This document shows positions 61,326 through 64,000 of a stretch of 64,000 nt of DNA, one piece after another. How positions within the stretch are numbered: the stretch's first letter is position 1; each line of letters starts with the position of its first letter. This DNA is from UBA7430 sp002478765 (lineage in GTDB: Bacteria; Bacteroidota; Bacteroidia; Flavobacteriales; UBA7430): the NCBI GenBank assembly GCA_943789355.1, contig CALSTU010000004.1:496001-560000 (forward strand), written 5' to 3'. Under the pieces are notes generated by a model. That model was not told where the DNA came from, did not search any database, and saw only the letters and a list, made by a program, of their open reading frames with translations. Position numbers and translations under genes: made by a program.

Positions 61326-62543
61326 TCAGATGGTTCTAATGGCTTCTGTAGGTTTGAGTTTTAGGGCTTTTTTAGAGGGGTATATGGCAGAGATAAGCGT
61401 GAATACAAAAACCAGTACACCAATGAAAAGATAGAACTTAGGATCAATGACAGGATAGATGATGTTCCCGAGTCCTACGGATTGCAGTCCTTCTCCCACC
61501 ATAGAGAGGTCAATACCTGTTTTAGAGGTTATTTTTATCGTTAAGGCTCCTAACAACATGCCTGTTGGTGCACCTACCAAAGCCAAGAGTAGCGTTTCAG
61601 TAAGAATCAATAGAAATACTTTTGACTTATTCATTCCAATCGCCATGAGCATTCCCAATTCTTTTCTTCTCTCGAATACAGCCATGAGCATGGTGTTTAT
61701 AATTCCAAAGATTAGGGCCAGCATGATAATCACCATGATTAGGAAGAGCCATGTTTCCATAACCTCATCGGCGTAAGCAAGTTCTGGAGAAATTCTTTTC
61801 CAATCTTTTACATCGTAATTTTTTAGTTGGAGTTGTAGTGACTGCGAAGTACTTTCTACCTGCTCTAGAGTATTGCATAATAATGCAGCCTGGTGATAGG
61901 ATTCGGTTTTCACAAGACGGTGTAGGTCTTTGTTTTGTATGAAAACGTGGTTTTCATCGTATCTGGTGTACTGAGTCTTGAAAATACCACAAACCCTAAA
62001 TGCTCCGGAGATGATATTGTTTTCTTGATCCTGGAATGTCAGAACAACTTTAGACCTCAATCTCACATTTAACTTTTTGGCAAGTGCTTCGCCAACCAGG
62101 ATGGCGTTTTTTCGTTTGGTGTTAAAATAAGTTCCTTCTGTAATTTTTGTATGAAGATTTGTAACGTTTCTTTCTTCATCTTTATGAACACCAATAATCT
62201 GAACTCCATTACTTTTTATTGGAGAGTTTATCATACCGAATAGAAGAGATCGGAGTGCGTAAGCTTGTACATCCTCATCTTTTTGAAGGGTCGTTTTTAA
62301 AAGCTCCGGATTCTCAAGTACAAATTTGCTTTCAAAATTCTCCCTAAATTCAGGGTGGTGTATTTGAATGTGAGAGATGGCACTTTCAATACTACTCGTT
62401 GTTCGTTGTTTGTTGAGCCCGTAACAGAATGCCACAACAAAAATTCCGGCCCAAATCCCGAGTACAATTGAACCAATTACGATGAGAGATCGAAGCGGCG
62501 TTCGCCAGATATTTCTCCAAGCTATTTTTAGCGTCGTTTTCAT
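61326..62543 (-). CDS. FtsX/LolE-like permease, second of a pair
   Basis: 405 aa with four membrane helices: one at the N-terminus (about 18-40) and three in the C-terminal FtsX domain (about 275-400), separated by a ~230-residue periplasmic MacB_PCD-like domain. MKTTLKIAWRNIWRTPLRSL, with the WRNIWR start, is characteristic, as is GMLMAIGMNKSKVFLLIL. Overlaps its upstream paralogue by one base (62543) and is followed by the ATPase. The two permeases are similar but not identical, like LolC and LolE. Confidence 0.9.
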   Translation of the reverse strand: MKTTLKIAWRNIWRTPLRSLIVIGSIVLGIWAGIFVVAFCYGLNKQRTTSSIESAISHIQIHHPEFRENFESKFVLENPELLKTTLQKDEDVQAYALRSLLFGMINSPIKSNGVQIIGVHKDEERNVTNLHTKITEGTYFNTKRKNAILVGEALAKKLNVRLRSKVVLTFQDQENNIISGAFRVCGIFKTQYTRYDENHVFIQNKDLHRLVKTESYHQAALLCNTLEQVESTSQSLQLQLKNYDVKDWKRISPELAYADEVMETWLFLIMVIIMLALIFGIINTMLMAVFERRKELGMLMAIGMNKSKVFLLILTETLLLALVGAPTGMLLGALTIKITSKTGIDLSMVGEGLQSVGLGNIIYPVIDPKFYLFIGVLVFVFTLISAIYPSKKALKLKPTEAIRTI

Positions 62544-63763
62544 CAGGACCTCATGGCTTTAATAGGTTTCAATTTGAGAATGACTGCAATTGGATACAAG
62601 GAGCAAAGCATCACGATCAATAAAACAATTCCAGCGTGATTAATCGCAATTTGTGGATCGAGTGATGCAGGGATTACAGGTTCAAAACCAAAGGCTTCAA
62701 TGGAGTCTGCTGCTTTTGCTTGTAACCGAATAGGATTAAGGTGAAAATAATACCGAACTGGAGTGATACCAATGACGCCGAGTACAACGCCTAATAATCC
62801 CATCATTAGACTCTCTAGCACGATCGTAAGCATCAATTTCCCTTTTCGCATGCCTATGGATACAAGAATTCCGAATTCATACATTCGCTCAGCAGTCATC
62901 ATCAATAGCGTTCCTAAAATACCGAACGTAACAATCATGTACAATATGCCAAGGATGATGATGCCTCCGGCACTATCTGCCTGAATGGTTTGAACCAATT
63001 CGGGTAACAATTGTTTCCAGTCTAAAAGATCATAAATTTCGGTATCAAGTTTCCCTTGTAGTTCAATTTTAGTTTGGCTGAGTTTGGACGGATTGTCCAA
63101 TTGAAGTACGAGGGAAGTAATTCTGTCTGGCGCTGCAAAGAGTTCTTGTGATGCGACAATTGGCATAAAGACAAGCCGATCATTTAGATTTGGCATGGGA
63201 AGCTTTACGATGCCCTCAATTGGAAAGATTCCATTGGCACTCGCACCGTGAAAACCTTGTCCCAGCAAGATCAGGCTGTCCCCTAAATCTAGGTTGTAGT
63301 AGTTTGCCAGACCCTCACTAATCAGTAGGGAAGCACTGTCTTCTTTAGGGAATTTACCTGCCTTAATTTTGGGTGTCAGATCCATCAGTAGATCTTCTTT
63401 TTTAAAGTCTACACCCATGATGATGGCTCCCTTCGTGAGATTTTCAGATGCTGTAAGTGCAAAGCTCTCAAGACGACCGTTAGATCCTAAGATTTGGTTG
63501 TTATTTTTAAGCAATTCCAAAACACGTTGTTCTGGAACAAAACTATTGTCGATACTTTGCTCTTGCCAAAATCCTTTCTGTTGAATTTGGAGATAGCCGG
63601 TGTACATCCCAACCATATTAGAGACCATTTTATCGTACACACCAATCTGAAAAGATCTGGCAAAAACAGCGAAAAAAACAGCACAAAAAATTGAAGAAAT
63701 CGTGATGATGCTTCTTCGTTTATTCCGCCAGATATTCCGCCAAGCCATTTTTAAGATCATCAT
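62543..63763 (-). CDS. FtsX/LolC-like permease, first of a pair
   Basis: 406 aa, the same layout as its neighbour: an N-terminal helix (AWRNIWRNKRRSIITISSIFC splits as AWRNIWRNKRR and the helix), a periplasmic domain (about 45-265) and a C-terminal FtsX domain with EFGILVSIGMRKGKLML and three helices. It begins at the stop of the LolA-like gene (ATGA overlap at 63763) and overlaps the next permease, so all are translationally coupled. Substrate probably a lipoprotein or lipid. Confidence 0.9.
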   Translation of the reverse strand: MMILKMAWRNIWRNKRRSIITISSIFCAVFFAVFARSFQIGVYDKMVSNMVGMYTGYLQIQQKGFWQEQSIDNSFVPEQRVLELLKNNNQILGSNGRLESFALTASENLTKGAIIMGVDFKKEDLLMDLTPKIKAGKFPKEDSASLLISEGLANYYNLDLGDSLILLGQGFHGASANGIFPIEGIVKLPMPNLNDRLVFMPIVASQELFAAPDRITSLVLQLDNPSKLSQTKIELQGKLDTEIYDLLDWKQLLPELVQTIQADSAGGIIILGILYMIVTFGILGTLLMMTAERMYEFGILVSIGMRKGKLMLTIVLESLMMGLLGVVLGVIGITPVRYYFHLNPIRLQAKAADSIEAFGFEPVIPASLDPQIAINHAGIVLLIVMLCSLYPIAVILKLKPIKAMRS

Positions 63764-64000
63764 CAGCGTAGTCTTTTCATGTTTTGTTGCGTGAAAAAGT
63801 TCTCGTTGATGTCAATGTCATATTCCATGGATTTATATTGAAGTGTGGTTTTTTGACCGTCATCTTCAAAGGGAGTCATTGTGAGGGTTGCAGGAAGAAT
63901 TTTATCTTCAAAGTATCTGATGTCAGAAGCTTCCATTTTATTGATGAGATAACCATCTTCGTCGTAAAATTCAGAGGCCATTTGAAGGAAGTCTTTTTTG
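63763..64000 (-). CDS. LolA-like outer-membrane lipoprotein-sorting protein, 5' end cut
   Basis: C-terminal ~78 residues only; the start lies beyond base 64000. The frame is open through KKDFLQMASEFYDEDG and IRYFEDKILPATLTMTPF to YDIDINENFFTQQNMKRLR, matching the C-terminal part of the LolA-type lipoprotein-sorting fold (a half-open beta-barrel). Full-length proteins are about 230-260 aa. It overlaps the first FtsX permease by an ATGA, so it is the upstream gene of the export operon. The name is by fold and context, as this small fragment has no catalytic signature. Confidence 0.7.
   Translation of the reverse strand, partial: KKDFLQMASEFYDEDGYLINKMEASDIRYFEDKILPATLTMTPFEDDGQKTTLQYKSMEYDIDINENFFTQQNMKRLR

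Noticed and set aside
1..64000. tRNA, rRNA, CRISPR array, prophage or insertion sequence
   Set aside because: I saw no cloverleaf with TTCGANTC arm, no spaced repeat array, no transposase or integrase and no terminal inverted repeats; a covariance-model scan (tRNAscan-SE, Infernal) would settle the RNA part.

Overview
The window reads as a chromosomal segment of a Bacteroidota bacterium, most likely a marine member of the Flavobacteriales (Crocinitomicaceae/Cryomorphaceae-like; this placement is inference). Evidence: AT-rich DNA (roughly 40% G+C by eye), repeated TAnnTTTG -7 boxes in front of genes, few strong Shine-Dalgarno sequences, an LpxC-FabZ fusion, the type IX secretion (T9SS) regulator PorX, a PorV/PorQ-family protein, a giant protein with a T9SS-like C-terminus, and many Bacteroidota-specific families (DUF6029-like, Omp28, DUF5522, UpxY-type NusG, HhH-beta-barrel fusions). 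I see no rRNA, tRNA, CRISPR, prophage or insertion sequence. The DNA is densely coding with no obviously broken gene.

Layout. 1-3.3 kb: end of a biotin locus (bioF-bioD) and the ATP synthase pair atpD-atpC. 3.4-6.9 kb: ribF, a phosphopantetheinyl transferase, ahcY, and a Rieske-like lipoprotein. 7-16 kb: a three-gene cell-surface operon (TonB-dependent receptor, a 1333-residue secreted protein, a PorV-like barrel) behind a possible sigma-54 promoter. 16-20 kb: greA-HIT, ruvC, a lone OppC-like permease, ruvB. 20-24 kb: ubiX and a TlpA / beta-barrel / Omp28 operon. 24-28.5 kb: gcvH, a VanZ-like protein, a TonB-family protein, galE, an UpxY-type antiterminator, MerR and M23 peptidase genes. 28.6-36.3 kb: alaS, two small conserved proteins, a D-cysteine desulfhydrase-like enzyme, a LysM glucosaminidase and a large lipoprotein. 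36.3-42.9 kb: rnhB and a surface polysaccharide cluster (GT4, flippase, sulfotransferase, chain-length protein, ligase/polymerase). 42.9-48.7 kb: a lipid A operon (HD hydrolase, lpxD, lpxC/fabZ, lpxA, ABC ATPase, efp). 48.7-52.3 kb: porX-tsaE-ald and a small membrane protein. 52.3-58.5 kb: proline dehydrogenase, aroB-aroA and an HhH/beta-barrel pair. 58.6-59.5 kb: two divergent small regulators. 59.5-64 kb: a Lol-like ABC export operon (LolA-like, two FtsX permeases, LolD-like ATPase, outer-membrane barrel), cut by the window end.

How it fits together: most of the window serves the cell envelope, namely lipid A, surface polysaccharide, T9SS cargo and its regulator, TonB-linked transport, peptidoglycan turnover and lipoprotein export, mixed with housekeeping metabolism. 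The best candidates for something under-described are the LolA/FtsX/FtsX/LolD/barrel operon at the right end, the receptor/giant protein/PorV-like operon at 7-16 kb, the HhH-barrel pair at 56-58.5 kb, and the TlpA/barrel/Omp28 operon. A recurring pattern of -7 boxes only 4-8 nt from start codons suggests that several of these genes are transcribed leaderless or nearly so.
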